From Elmis aenea (lineage: Eukaryota; Arthropoda; Insecta; Coleoptera; Elmidae), in the NCBI GenBank assembly GCA_947652605.1, contig CANTFG010000006.1:1-64000 (forward strand): a stretch of 64,000 bases of DNA, in the 5' to 3' direction. The position numbers and the translations under genes are program-made. Positions 22,574-36,600 of this stretch are shown here, piece by piece (positions within the stretch are counted from its first letter, which is position 1; the number at the start of each line of letters is the position of its first letter). The notes below the pieces were generated by a model. The model was given only the letters and a program-made list of their open reading frames with translations. It was not told the origin of the DNA and did no database searches.

Positions 22574-25500
22574 AAATAGTCGCTCAAGGAACATATTTAT
22601 TAACTAAAGCACGGTATTTTTAGGAAATTATTAAAAATTAAAACCAGCTCATTGAAAGACATATGCAAAACAATTGTATTCATGTAAAGAGGCGATGGAT
22701 AAACTGTTCCTGTGATATACAAATCAATAATTAAAATTGTTTAGAAATAGTCGCTCAAGGAACATATGTATTAACTAAAGCACGGTATTTTTAGGAAATT
22801 ATTAAAAATTAAAACCAGCTCATTGAAAGACATATGCAAAACAATTGTATTCATGTAAAGATGCGAAGGATAAACTTGTCCTGTTATATACAAATCAATA
22901 ATTAAAATTGTTTAAAAATAGTCGCTCAAGGAACATATGTATTAACTAAAGCACGGTATTTTTAGGAAAATATTAAAAATTAAAACCAGCTCATTGAAAG
23001 ACATATGCAAAACAATTGTATTCATGTAAAGAGGCGATGGATAAACTGTTCCTGTGATATACAAATCAATAATTAAAATTGTTTCAAAATAGTCGCTCAA
23101 GGAACATATGTATTAACTAAAGCACGGTATTTTTAGGAAATTATTAAAAATTAAAACCAGCTCATTGAAAGACATATGCAAAACAATTGTATTCATGTAA
23201 AGAGGCGATGGATAAACTGTTCCTGTGATATACAAATCAATAATTAAAATTGTTTAGAAATAGTCGCTCAAGGAACATATGTATTAACTAAAGCACGGTA
23301 TTTTTAGGAAATTATTAAAAATTAAAACCAGCTCATTGAAAGACATATGCAAAACAATTGTATTCATGTAAAGAGGCGATGGATAAACTGTTCCTGTGAT
23401 ATACAAATCAATAATTAAAATTGTTTCGAAATAGTCGCTCAAGGAACATATGTATTAACTAAAGCACGGTATTTTTAGGAAATTATTAAAAATTAAAACC
23501 AGCTCATTGAAAGACATATGCAAAACAATTGTATTCATGTAAAGAGGCGATGGATAAACTGTTCCTGTGATATACAAATCAATAATTAAAATTGTTTAGA
23601 AATAGTCGCTCAAGGAACATATGTATTAACTAAAGCACGGTATTTTTAGGAAATTATTAAAAATTAAAACCAGCTCATTGAAAGACATATGCAAAACAAT
23701 TGTATTCATGTAAAGAGGCGATGGATAAACTGTTCCTGTGATATACAAATCAATAATTAAAATTGTTTCGAAATAGTCGCTCAAGGAACATATGTATTAA
23801 CTAAAGCACGGTATTTTTAGGAAATTATTAAAAATTAAAACCAGCTCATTGAAAGACATATGCAAAACAATTTTTTTCATGTAAAGATGCGAAGGATAAA
23901 CTGTTCCTGTGATATACAAATCAATAATTAAAATTGTTTCGAAATAGTCGCTCAAGGAACATATGTATTAACTAAAGCACGGTATTTTTAGGAAATTATT
24001 AAAAATTAAAACCAGCTCATTGAAAGACATATGCAAAACAATTGTATTCATGTAAAGAGGCGATGGATAAACTGTTCCTGTGATATACAAATCAATAATT
24101 AAAATTGTTTCAAAATAGTCGCTCAAGGAACATATGTATTAACTAAAGCACGGTATTTTTAGGAAATTATTAAAAATTAAAACCAGCTCATTGAAAGACA
24201 TATGCAAAACAATTGTATTCATGTAAAGAGGCGATGGATAAACTGTTCCTGTGATATACAAATCAATAATTAAAATTGTTTCGAAATAGTCGCTCAAGGA
24301 ACATATGTATTAACTAAAGCACGGTATTTTTAGGAAATTATTAAAAATTAAAACCAGCTCATTGAAAGACATATGCAAAACAATTGTATTCATGTAAAGA
24401 GGCGATGGATAAACTGTTCCTGTGATATACAAATCAATAATTAAAATTGTTTAGAAATAGTCGCTCAAGGAACATATGTATTAACTAAAGCACGGTATTT
24501 TTAGGAGATTATTAAAAATTAAAACCAGCTCATTGAAAGACATATGCAAAACAATTGTATTCATGTAAAGAGGCGATGGATAAACTGTTCCTGTGATATA
24601 CAAATCAATAATTAAAATTGTTTAGAAATAGTCGCTCAAGGAACATATGTATTAACTAAAGCACGGTATTTTTAGGAAATTATTAAAAATTAAAACCAGC
24701 TCATTGAAAGACATATGCAAAACAATTGTATTCATGTAAAGAGGCGATGGATAAACTGTTCCTGTGATATACAAATCAATAATTAAAATTGTTTAGAAAT
24801 AGTCGCTCAAGGAACATATGTATTAACTAAAGCACGGTATTTTTAGGAAATTATTAAAAATTAAAACCAGCTCATTGAAAGACATATGCAAAACAATTGT
24901 ATTCATGTAAAGAGGCGATGGATAAACTGTTTCTGTGATATACAAATCAATAATTAAAATTGTTTCGAAATAGTCGCTCAAGGAACATATGTATTAACTA
25001 AAGCACGGTATTTTTAGGAAATTATTAAAAATTAAAACCAGCTCATTGAAAGACATATGCAAAACAATTGTATTCATGTAAAGAGGCGATGGATAAACTG
25101 ATCCTGTGATATACAAATCAATAATTAAAATTGTTTCGAAATAGTCGCTCAAGGAACATATGTATTAACTAAAGCACGGTATTTTTAGGAAATAATTAAA
25201 AATTAAAACCAGCTCATTGAAAGACATATGCAAAACAATTGTATTCATGTAAAGAGGCGATGGATAAACTGTTCCTGTGATATACAAATCAATAATTAAA
25301 ATTGTTTAGAAATAGTCGCTCAAGGAACATATGTATTAACTAAAGCACGGTATTTTTAAGACATTATTAAAAATTAAAACCAGCTCATTGAAAGACATAT
25401 GCAAAACAATTGTATTCATGTAAAAAGGCGATGAATAAACTGTTCCTGTCATATACAAATCAATAATTAAAATTGTTTAGAAATAGTCGCTCAAGGAACA

Positions 25501-27532
25501 TATGTATTAACTAAAGCACTGTATTTTTAGGAAATTATTAAAAATTAAAACCAGCTCATTGAAAGACATATGCAAAACAATTGTATTCATGTAAAGAGGC
25601 GATGGATAAACTGTTCCTGTGATATACAAATCAATATTTAAAATTGTTTAGAAATAGTCGCTCAAGGAACATATGTATTAACTAAAGCACGGTATTTTTA
25701 GGAAATTATTAAAAATTAAAACCAGCTCATTGAAAGACATATGCAAAACAATTGTATTCATGTAAAGAGGCGATGGATAAACTGTTCCTGTGATATACAA
25801 ATCAATAATTAAAATTGTTTCGAAATAGTCGCTCAAGGAACATATGTATTAACTAAAGCACGGTATTTTTAGGAAATTATTAAAAATTAAAACCAGCTCA
25901 TTGAAAGACATATGCAAAACAATTGTATTCATGTAAAGAGGCGATGGATAAACTGATCCTGTGATATACAAATCAATAATTAAAATTGTTTCGAAATAGT
26001 CGCTCAAGGAACATATGTATTAACTAAAGCACGGTATTTTTAGGAAATTATTAAAAATTAAAACCAGCTCATTGAAAGACATATGCAAAACAATTGTATT
26101 CATGTAAAGAGGCGATGGATAAACTGTTCCTGTGATATACAAATCAATAATTAAAATTGTTTAGAAATAGTCGCTCAAGGAACATATGTATTAACTAAAG
26201 CACGGTATTTTTAAGACATTATTAAAAATTAAAACCAGCTCATTGAAAGACATATGCAAAACAATTGTATTCATGTAAAAAGGCGATGGATAAACTGTTC
26301 CTGTCATATACAAATCAATAATTAAAATTGTTTCGAAATAGTCGCTCAAGGAACATATGTATTAACTAAAGCACTGTATTTTTAGGAAATTATTAAAAAT
26401 TAAAACCAGCTCATTGAAAGACATATGCAAAACAATTGTATTCATGTAAAGAGGCGATGGATAAACTGTTCCTGTGATATACAAATCAATAATTAAAATT
26501 GTTTAGAAATAGTCGCTCAAGGAACATATGTATTAACTAAAGCACGGTATTTTTAGGAAATTATTAAAAATTAAAACCAGCTTATTGAAAGACATATGCA
26601 AAACAATTGTATTCATGTAAAGAGGCGATGGATAAACTGATCCTGTTATATACAAATCAATAATTAAAATTGTTTAGAAATAGTCGCTCAAGGAACATAT
26701 GTATTAACTAAAGCACGGTATTTTTAGGAAATTATTAAAAATTAAAACCAGCTCATTGAAAGACATATGCAAAACAATTGTATTCATGTAAAGAGGCGAT
26801 GGATAAACTGTTTCTGTGATATACAAATCAATAATTAAAATTGTTTCGAAATAGTCGCTCAAGGAACATATGTATGAACTAAAGCACGGTATTTTTTGGA
26901 AATCATTAAAAATTAAAACCAGCTTATTGAAAGACATATGCAAAACAATTGTATTCATGTAAAGAGGCGATGGATAAACTGTTCCAGTGATATACAAATC
27001 AATAATTGAAATTGTTTCGAAATAGTCGCTTAAGGAACATATGTATTAACTAAAGCACGGTATATTTAGGAAATTATTAAAAATTAAAACCAGCTCATTG
27101 AAAGACATATGCAAAACAATTGTATTCATGTAAAGAGGCGATGGATAAACTGTTTCTGTGATATACAAATCAATAATTAAAATTGTTTCGAAATAGTCGC
27201 TCAAGGAACATATGTATTAACTAAAGCACGGTATTTTTAGGAAATTATTAAAAATTAAAACCAGCTCATTGAAAGACATATGCAAAACAATTGTATTCAT
27301 GTAAAGAAGCGATGGATAAACTGTTCCTGTGATATACAATTCAATAATTAAAATTGTTTAGAAATAGTCGCTCAAGGAACATATGTATTAACTAAAGCAC
27401 GGTATTTTTAGGAAATTATTAAAAATTAAAACCAGCTCATTGAAAGACATATGCAAAACAATTGTATTCATGTAAAGAGGCGATGGATAAACTGTTCCTG
27501 TGATATACAAATCAATAATTAAAATTATTTCG

Positions 27533-27706
27533 AAATAGTCGCTCAAGGAACATATGTATTATTAACTAAAGCACGGTATTTTTAGGAAATTATTAAAAAT
27601 TAAAACCAGCTCATTGAAAGACATATGCAAAACAATTGTATTCATGTAAAAAGGCGATGAATAAACTGTTCCAGTAATATACAAATCAATAATTGAAATT
27701 GTTTCG
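27533..27706 (+). repeat. Length-variant monomer, 174 bp (TATTATT hybrid)
   Basis: Has the TATTATT insertion at the left. Its right half has AAAGGCGATGAAT, CCAGTAATATAC and AATTGAAATTG, as in the different monomer class at 19322. It is a recombinant between two classes. Confidence 0.85.
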
Positions 27707-28219
27707 AAATAGTCGCTTAAGGAACATATGTATTAACTAAAGCACGGTATTTTTAGGAAATTATTAAAAATTAAAACCAGCTCTTTGAAAGACATATGCA
27801 AAACAATTGTATTCATGTAAAGAGGCGATGGATAAACTGTTCCTGTGATATACAAATCAATAATTAAAATTGTTCAGAAATAGTCGCTCAAGGAATATAT
27901 GTATTAACTAAAGCACGGTATTTTTAGGAAATTATTAAAAATTAAAACCAGCTCATTGAAAGACATATGCAAAACAATTGTATTCATGTAAAGAAGCGAT
28001 GGATAAACTGTTCCTGTGATATACAATTCAATAATTAAAATTGTTTAGAAATAGTCGCTCAAGGAACATATGTATTAACTAAAGCACGGTATTTTTAGGA
28101 AATTATTAAAAATTAAAACCAGCTCATTGAAAGACATATGCAAAACAATTGTATTCATGTAAAGAGGCGATGGATAAACTGTTCCTGTGATATACAAATC
28201 AATAATTAAAATTATTTCG

Positions 28220-28393
28220 AAATAGTCGCTCAAGGAACATATGTATTATTAACTAAAGCACGGTATTTTTAGGAAATTATTAAAAATTAAAACCAGCTCA
28301 TTGAAAGACATATGCAAAACAATTGTATTCATGTAAAGAGGCGATGGATAAACTGTTCCTGTGATATACAAATCAATAATTAAAATTGTTTCG
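28220..28393 (+). repeat. Length-variant monomer, 174 bp (TATTATT)
   Basis: Same insertion as at 20519, followed by an ordinary right half. It is the direct counterpart of 20519 in HOR copy 2. Confidence 0.9.
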
Positions 28394-29077
28394 AAATAGT
28401 CGCTCAAGGAACATATGTATTAACTAAAGCACGGTATTTTTAGGAAATTATTAAAAATTAAAACCAGCTCTTTGAAAGACATATGCAAAACAATTGTATA
28501 CATGTAAAGAGGCGATAGATAAACTGTTCCTGTAATATACAAATCAATAATTAAAATTGTTTCGAAATAGTCGCTCAAGGAACATATGTATTAACTAAAG
28601 CACGGTATTTTTAGAAAATTATTAAAAAATAAAACCAGCTCATTGAAAGACATATGCAAAACAATTGTATTCATGTGAAGAGGCGATGGATAAACTGTTC
28701 CTGTGATATACAAATCTATAATTAAAATTGTTTCGAAATAGTCGCTTAAGGAACATATGTATTAACTAAAGCACGGTATTTTTAGGAAATTATTAAAAAT
28801 TAAAACCAGCTCATTGAAAGACATATGCAAAACAATTGTATTCATGTAAAGAGGCGATGGATAAACTGTTCCTGTGATATACAAATCAATAATTAAAATT
28901 GTTTAGAAATAGTCGCTCAAGAAACATATGTATTAACTAAAGCACGGTATTTTTAAGAAATTATTAAAAATTAAAACCAGCTCATTGAAAGACATATGCA
29001 AAACAATTGTATTCATGTAAAGAGGCGATGGATAAACTGTTCCTGTGATATACAAATCAATAATTAAAATTGTTTAG

Positions 29078-29590
29078 AAATAGTCGCTCAAGGAACATAT
29101 GTATTAACTAAAGCACGGTATTTTTAGGAAATTATTAAAAATTAAAACCAGCTCATTGAAAGACATATGCAAAACAATTGTATTCATGTAAAGATGCGAA
29201 GGATAAACTTGTCCTGTGATATACAAATCAATAATTAAAATTGTTTAAAAATAGTCGCTCAAGGAACATATGTATTAACTAAAGCACGGTATTTTTAGGA
29301 AATCATTAAAAATTAAAACCAGCTCATTGAAAGACATATGCAAAACAATTGTATTCATGTAAAGAGGCGATGGATAAACTGTTTCTGTGATATACAAATC
29401 AATAATTAAAATTGTTTCGAAATAGTCGCTCAAGGAACATATGTATTAACTAAAGCACGGTATTTTTAGGAAATTATTAAAAATTAAAACCAGCTCATTG
29501 AAAGATATATGCAAAACAATTGTATTCATGTAAAGAGGCGATGGATAAACTGTTCCTGTGATATACCAATCAATAATTAAAATTGTTTAG
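29078..29590 (+). repeat. Three-monomer link: CTTGTCC/TTAA, AATCATT, ACCAATC
   Basis: Begins a cassette shared by the right half: a GATGCG/CTTGTCC unit ending TTAA, a unit with GGAAATCATT but without ATGAAC plus GTTTCTG, and a GATATATGC unit with TATACCAATC. The same trio appears near 46.4-46.8, 54.9-55.4 and 59.5-60.0 kb. Near 34.6-35.0 and 38.5-39.0 kb it appears with ordinary ACAAATC. Confidence 0.75.
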
Positions 29591-30274
29591 AAATAGTCGC
29601 TCAAGGAACATATGTATTAACTAAAGCACGGTATTTTTAGAAAATTATTAAAAATTAAAACCAGCTCATTGAAAGACATATGCAAAACAATTGTATTCAT
29701 ATAAAGAGGCGATGGATAAACTGTTCCTGTGATATACAAATCAATAATTAAAATTGTTTCAAAATAGTCGCTCAAGGAACATATGTATTAACTAAAGCAC
29801 GGTATTTTTAGGAAATTATTAAAAATTAAAACCAGCTCATTGAAAGACATATGCAAAACAATTGTATTCATGTAAAGATGCGAAGGATAAACTTGTCCTG
29901 TGATATACAAATCAATAATTAAAATTGTTTCGAAATAGTCGCTCAAGGAACATATGTATTAACTAAAGCACGGTATTTTTAGGAAATTATTAAAAATTAA
30001 AACCAGCTCATTGAAAGACATATGCAATACAATTGTATTCATGTAAAGAGACGGTGGATAAACTGTTTCTGTGATATACAAATCAATAATTAAAATTGTT
30101 TCGAAATAGTCGCTCAAGGAACATATGTATTAACTAAAGCACGGTATTTTTAGGAAATTATTAAAAATTAAAACCAGCTCATTGAAAGATATATGCAAAA
30201 CAATTGTATTCATGTAAAGAGGCGATGGATAAACTGTTCCTGTGATATACAAATCAATAATTAAAATTGTTTCG
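29591..30274 (+). repeat. Four-monomer cassette, copy 1 (offset 1368)
   Basis: Order: ATATAAAG ending TTCA; GATGCG/CTTGTCC ending TTCG; GCAATACAATTG with GAGACG and GTTTCTG; GATATATGC ending TTCG. It returns at 30959-31642. The third unit here has the private GACGGTGG. The same cassette recurs later at 35-36, 39-40, 41.6-42.2, 46.9-49.0, 55.4-57.6 and 60.0-62.2 kb. Confidence 0.8.
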
Positions 30275-30958
30275 AAATAGTCGCTCAAGGAACATATGTA
30301 TTAACTAAAGCACGGTATTTTTAGGAAATTATTAAAAATTAAAACCAGCTCTTTGAAAGACATTTGCAAAACAATTGTATTCATGTAAAGAGGCGATGGA
30401 TAAACTGTTCCTGTGATATACAAATCAATAATTAAAATTGTTTAGAAATAGTCGCTCAAGGAACATATGTATTAACTAAAGCACGGTATTTTTAGGAAAT
30501 TATTAAAAATTAAAACCAGCTCATTGAAAGACATATGCAAAACAATTGTATTTATGTAAAGAGGCGATGGATAAACTGTTCCTGTGATATACAAATCAAT
30601 AATTAAAATTGTTTAGAAATAGTCGCTCAAGGAACATATGTATTAACTAAAGCACGAGATTTTTAGGAAATTATTAAAAATTAAAACCAGCTCATTGAAA
30701 GATATATGCAGAACAATTGTATTCATGTAAACAGGCGATGGATAAACTGTTCCTGTGATATACAAATCAATAATTAAAATTGTTTCGAAATAGTCGCTCC
30801 AGGAACATATGTATTAACTAAAGCACGGTATTTTTAGGAAATTATTAAAAATTAAAACCAGCTCAATGAAAGACATATGCAAAACAATTGTATTCATGTA
30901 AAGAGGCGATGGATAAACTGTTCCTGTGATATACAAATCAATAATTAAAATTGTTTAG
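30275..30958 (+). repeat. Four monomers rich in private substitutions
   Basis: Between two cassette copies lie four monomers with changes I did not find elsewhere: CATTTGC near 30361, CACGAGAT near 30654, GCAGAAC and AAACAGG in the same unit, GCTCCAGG near 30796 and GCTCAATGAAAG near 30864. They look older or less homogenised than their neighbours, which keep the common repertoire. Confidence 0.7.
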
Positions 30959-31642
30959 AAATAGTCGCTCAAGGAACATATGTATTAACTAAAGCACGGT
31001 ATTTTTAGGAAATTATTAAAAATTAAAACCAGCTCATTGAAAGACATATGCAATACAATTGTATTCATATAAAGAGGCGATGGATAAACTGTTCCTGTGA
31101 TATACAAATCAATAATTAAAATTGTTTCAAAATAGTCGCTCAAGGAACATATGTATTAACTAAAGCACGGTATTTTTAGGAAATTATTAAAAATTAAAAC
31201 CAGCTCATTGAAAGACATATGCAAAACAATTGTATTCATGTAAAGATGCGAAGGATAAACTTGTCCTGTGATATACAAATCAATAATTAAAATTGTTTCG
31301 AAATAGTCGCTCAAGGAACATATGTATTAACTAAAGCACGGTATTTTTAGGAAATTATTAAAAATTAAAACCAGCTCATTGAAAGACATATGCAATACAA
31401 TTGTATTCATGTAAAGAGACGATGGATAAACTGTTTCTGTGATATACAAATCAATAATTAAAATTGTTTCGAAATAGTCGCTCAAGGAACATATGTATTA
31501 ACTAAAGCACGGTATTTTTAGGAAATTATTAAAAATTAAAACCAGCTCATTGAAAGATATATGCAAAACAATTGTATTCATGTAAAGAGGCGATGGATAA
31601 ACTGTTCCTGTGATATACAAATCAATAATTAAAATTGTTTCG
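30959..31642 (+). repeat. Four-monomer cassette, copy 2 (offset 1368)
   Basis: Repeats 29591-30274. Its first unit combines GCAATACAATTG with ATATAAAG, so it is a hybrid of the third and first cassette members. It leads into the TAAGACATT/GCACTG pair at 31643, the order kept in many later copies. Confidence 0.8.
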
Positions 31643-32668
31643 AAATAGTCGCTCAAGGAACATATGTATTAACTAAAGCACGGTATTTTTAAGACATTAT
31701 TAAAAATTAAAACCAGCTCATTGAAAGACATATGCAAAACAATTGTATTCATGTAAAAAGGCGATGGATAAACTGTTCCTGTCATATACAAATCAATAAT
31801 TAAAATTGTTTAGAAATAGTCGCTCAAGGAACATATGTATTAACTAAAGCACTGTATTTTTAGGAAATTATTAAAAATTAAAACCAGCTCATTGAAAGAC
31901 ATATGCAAAACAATTGTATTCATGTAAAGAGGCGATGGATAAACTGTTCCTGTGATATACAAATCAATAATTAAAATTGTTTAGAAATAGTCGCTCAAGG
32001 AACATATGTATTAACTAAAGCACGGTATTTTTAGGAAATTATTAAAAATTAAAACCAGCTCATTGAAAGACATATGCAAAACAATTGTATTCATGTAAAG
32101 AGGCGATGGATAAACTGTTTCTGTGATATACAAATCAATAATTAAAATTGTTTCGAAATAGTCGCTCAAGGAACATATGTATGAACTAAAGCACGGTATT
32201 TTTTGGAAATCATTAAAAATTAAAACCAGCTCATTGAAAGACATATGCAAAACAATTGTATTCATGTAAAGAGGCGATGGATAAACTGTTCCAGTGATAT
32301 ACAAATCAATAATTGAAATTGTTTCGAAATAGTCGCTTAAGGAACATATGTATTAACTAAAGCACGGTATTTTTAGGAAATTATTAAAAATTAAAACCAG
32401 CTCTTTGAAAGACATATGCAAAACAATTGTATTCATGTAAAGAGGCGATGGATAAACTGTTCCTGTGATATACAAATCAATAATTAAAATTGTTCAGAAA
32501 TAGTCGCTCAAGGAATATATGTATTAACTAAAGCACGGTATTTTTAGGAAATAATTAAAAATTAAAACCAGCTCATTGAAAGACATATGCAAATCAATTG
32601 TATTCATGTAAAGAGGCGATGGATAAACTGTTCCTGTGATATACAAATCAATAATTAAAATTGTTTAG
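31643..32668 (+). repeat. Six-monomer HOR, copy 1 (1026 bp)
   Basis: Order: TAAGACATT with CTGTCATAT; GCACTG; GTTTCTG unit ending TTCG; ATGAAC/TTTTTTGG/AATCATT; CTTAAGG with CTCTTTG ending TTCAG; GGAATATATG with GAAATAATT. It is directly followed by a partial second copy at 32669. The unit at 32498 has the private GCAAATCAATTG. Confidence 0.82.
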
Positions 32669-33352
32669 AAATAGTCGCTCAAGGAACATATGTATTAACT
32701 AAAGCACGGTATTTTTAAGACATTATTAAAAATTAAAACCAGCTCATTGAAAGACATATGCAAAACAATTGTATTCATGTAAAAAGGCGATGGATAAACT
32801 GTTCCTGTCATATACAAATCAATAATTAAAATTGTTTAGAAATAGTCGCTCAAGGAACATATGTATTAACTAAAGCACTGTATTTTTAGGAAATTATTAA
32901 AAATTAAAACCAGCTCATTGAAAGACATATGCAAAACAATTGTATTCATGTAAAGAGGCGATGGATAAACTGTTCCTGTGATATACAAATCAATAATTAA
33001 AATTGTTTAGAAATAGTCGCTCAGGGAACATATGTATTAACTAAAGCACGGTATTTTTAGGAAATTATTAAAAATTAAAACCAGCTCATTGAAAGACATA
33101 TGCAAAACAATTGTATTCATGTAAAGAGGCGATGGATAAACTGTTTCTGTGATATACAAATCAATAATTAAAATTGTTTCGAAATAGTCGCTCAAGGAAC
33201 ATATGTATGAACTAAAGCACGGTATTTTTTGGAAATCATTAAAAATTAAAACCAGCTCATTGAAAGACATATGCAAAACAATTGTATTCATGTAAAGAGG
33301 CGATGGATAAACTGTTCCAGTGATATACAAATCAATAATTGAAATGGTTTCG
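32669..33352 (+). repeat. Six-monomer HOR, copy 2 (first four monomers)
   Basis: Repeats the first four members of 31643-32668 at an offset of 1026 bp. One private change is GCTCAGGGAAC near 33021. The array then switches to TAGAAAATT/CTCTTTG/GTTTCTG monomers instead of the fifth and sixth members. The same four-monomer core returns at 36431 and 40363. Confidence 0.82.
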
Positions 33353-33694
33353 AAATAGTCGCTTAAGGAACATATGTATTAACTAAAGCACGGTATTTTT
33401 AGAAAATTATTAAAAATTAAAACCAGCTCTTTGAAAGACATATGCAAAACAATTGTATTCATGTAAAGAGGCGATGGATAAACTGTTTCTGTGATATACA
33501 AATCAATAATTGAAATTGTTTCGAAATAGTCGCTTAAGGAACATATGTATTAACTAAAGCACGGTATTTTTAGGAAATTATTAAAAATTAAAACCAGCTC
33601 ATTGAAAGACATATGCAAAACAATTGTATTCATGTAAAGAGGCGATGGATAAACTGTTTCTGTGATATACAAATCAATAATTGAAATTGTTTCG

Positions 33695-36600
33695 AAATAG
33701 TCGCTTAAGGAACATATGTATTAACTAAAGCACGGTATTTTTAGGAAATTATTAAAAATTAAAACCAGCTCATTGAAAGACATATGCAAAACAATTGTAT
33801 TCATGTAAAGAGGCGATGGATAAACTGTTCCTGTGATATACAAATCAATAATTAAAATTGTTTCGAAATAGTCGCTCAAGGAACATATGTATTAACTAAA
33901 GCACGGTATTTTTAGAAAATTATTAAAAATTAAAACCAGCTCTTTGAAAGACATATGCAAAACAATTGTATACATGTAAAGAGGCGATAGATAAACTGTT
34001 CCTGTAATATACAAATCAATAATTAAAATTGTTTCGAAATAGTCGCTCAAGGAACATATGTATTAACTAAAGCACGGTATTTTTAGAAAATTATTAAAAA
34101 TTAAAACCAGCTCATTGAAAGACATATGCAAAACAATTGTATTCATGTAAAGAGGCGATGGATAAACTGTTCCTGTGATATACAAATCTATAATTAAAAT
34201 TGTTTCGAAATAGTCGCTTAAGGAACATATGTATTAACTAAAGCACGGTATTTTTAGGAAATTATTAAAAATTAAAACCAGCTCATTGAAAGACATATGC
34301 AAAACAATTGTATTCATGTAAAGAGGCGATGGATAAACTGTTCCTGTGATATACAAATCAATAATTAAAATTGTTTAGAAATAGTCGCTCAAGAAACATA
34401 TGTATTAACTAAAGCACGGTATTTTTAAGAAATTATTAAAAATTAAAACCAGCTCATTGAAAGACATATGCAAAACAATTGTATTCATGTAAAGAGGCGA
34501 TGGATAAACTGTTCCTGTGATATACAAATCAATAATTAAAATTGTTTAGAAATAGTCGCTCAAGGAACATATGTATTAACTAAAGCACGGTATTTTTAGG
34601 AAATTATTAAAAATTAAAACCAGCTCATTGAAAGACATATGCAAAACAATTGTATTCATGTAAAGATGCGAAGGATAAACTTGTCCTGTGATATACAAAT
34701 CAATAATTAAAATTGTTTAAAAATAGTCGCTTAAGGAACATATGTATTAACTAAAGCACGGTATATTTAGGAAATCATTAAAAATTAAAACCAGCTCATT
34801 GAAAGACATATGCAAAACAATTGTATTCATGTAAAGAGGCGATGGATAAACTGTTTCTGTGATATACAAATCAATAATTAAAATTGTTTCGAAATAGTCG
34901 CTCAAGGAACATATGTATTAACTAAAGCACGGTATTTTTAGGAAATTATTAAAAATTAAAACCAGCTCATTGAAAGATATATGCAAAACAATTGTATTCA
35001 TGTAAAGAGGCGATGGATAAACTGTTCCTGTGATATACAAATCAATAATTAAAATTGTTTAGAAATAGTCGCTCAAGGAACATATGTATTAACTAAAGCA
35101 CGGTATTTTTAGGAAATTATTAAAAATTAAAACCAGCTCATTGAAAGACATATGCAAAACAATTGTATTCATATAAAGAGGCGATGGATAAACTGTTCCT
35201 GTGATATACAAATCAATAATTAAAATTGTTTCAAAATAGTCGCTCAAGTAACATATGTATTAACTAAAGCACGGTATTTTTAGGAAATTATTAAAAATTA
35301 AAACCAGCTCATTGAAAGACATATGCAAAACAATTGTATTCATGTAAAGATGCGAAGGATAAACTTGTCCTGTGATATACAAATCAATAATTAAAATTGT
35401 TTCGAAATAGTCGCTCAAGGAACATATGTATTAACTAAAGCACGGTATTTTTAGGAAATTATTAAAAATTAAAACCAGCTTATTGAAAGACATATGCAAT
35501 ACAATTGTATTCATGTAAAGAGACGATGAATAAACTGTTTCTGTGATATACAAATCAATAATTAAAATTGTTTCGAAATAGTCGCTCAAGGAACATATGT
35601 ATTAACTAAAGCACGGTATTTTTAGGAAATTATTAAAAATTAAAACCAGCTCATTGAAAGATATATGCAAAACAATTGTATTCATGTAAAGAGGCGATGG
35701 ATAAACTGTTCCTGTGATATACAAATCAATAATTAAAATTGTTTCGAAATAGTCGCTCAAGGAACATATGTATTAACTAAAGCACGGTATTTTTAAGACA
35801 TTATTAAAAATTAAAACCAGCTCATTGAAAGACATATGCAAAACAATTGTATTCATGTAAAAAGGCGATGGATAAACTGTTCCTGTGATATACAAATCAA
35901 TAATTAAAATTGTTCAGAAATAGTCGCTCAAGGAATATATGTATTAACTAAAGCACGGTATTTTTAGGAAATTATTAAAAATTAAAACCAGCTCATTGAA
36001 AGACATATGCAAAACAATTGTATTCATGTAAAGAGGCGATGGATAAACTGTTTCTGTGATATACAAATCAATAATTAAAATTGTTTCGAAATAGTCGCTT
36101 AAGGAACATATGTATTAACTAAAGCACGGTATTTTTAGGAAATCATTAAAAATTAAAACCAGCTCTTTGAAAGACATATGCAAAACAATTGTATTCATGT
36201 AAAGAGGCGATGGATAAACTGTTCCTGTGATATACAAATCAATAATTAAAATTGTTCAGAAATAGTCGCTCAAGGAATATATGTATTAACTAAAGCACGG
36301 TATTTTTAGGAAATAATTAAAAATTAAAACCAGCTCATTGAAAGACATATGCAAAACAATTGTATTCATGTAAAGAGGCGATGGATAATCTGTTCCTGTG
36401 ATATACAAATCAATAATTAAAATTGTTTAGAAATAGTCGCTCAAGGAACATATGTATTAACTAAAGCACGGTATTTTTAAGACATTATTAAAAATTAAAA
36501 CCAGCTCATTGAAAGACATATGCAAAACAATTGTATTCATGTAAAAAGGCGATGGATAAACTGTTCCTGTCATATACAAATCAATAATTAAAATTGTTTA

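Larger units (their letters stand above)
27191..28393 (+). repeat. Four-monomer tandem (offset 687) inside HOR copy 2
   Basis: GAAGCG with TATACAATTC, an ordinary unit, and the 174-bp TATTATT unit occur twice, with the TATTATT units at 27533 and 28220. The offset is 4 x 171 + 3, the three extra bases being the TATTATT insertion itself. The first TATTATT unit is a hybrid: it continues with AAAGGCGATGAAT and CCAGTAATAT, while the second continues as an ordinary unit. Copy 1 of the long HOR has only one TATTATT unit (20519). Confidence 0.8.
22061..29077 (+). repeat. Long HOR block, copy 2 (about 7.02 kb)
   Basis: Copy of 14021-21375. Relative to copy 1 it lacks one TTAG-ending monomer near 23.4 kb, lacks the second ATGAAC unit (present at 19322), and has a four-monomer internal duplication around 27191-28393. 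Small private changes include CCTGTTATAT near 22881 and GAAAATATT near 22966. These are the footprints expected of unequal exchange between nearly identical arrays. Confidence 0.85.
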
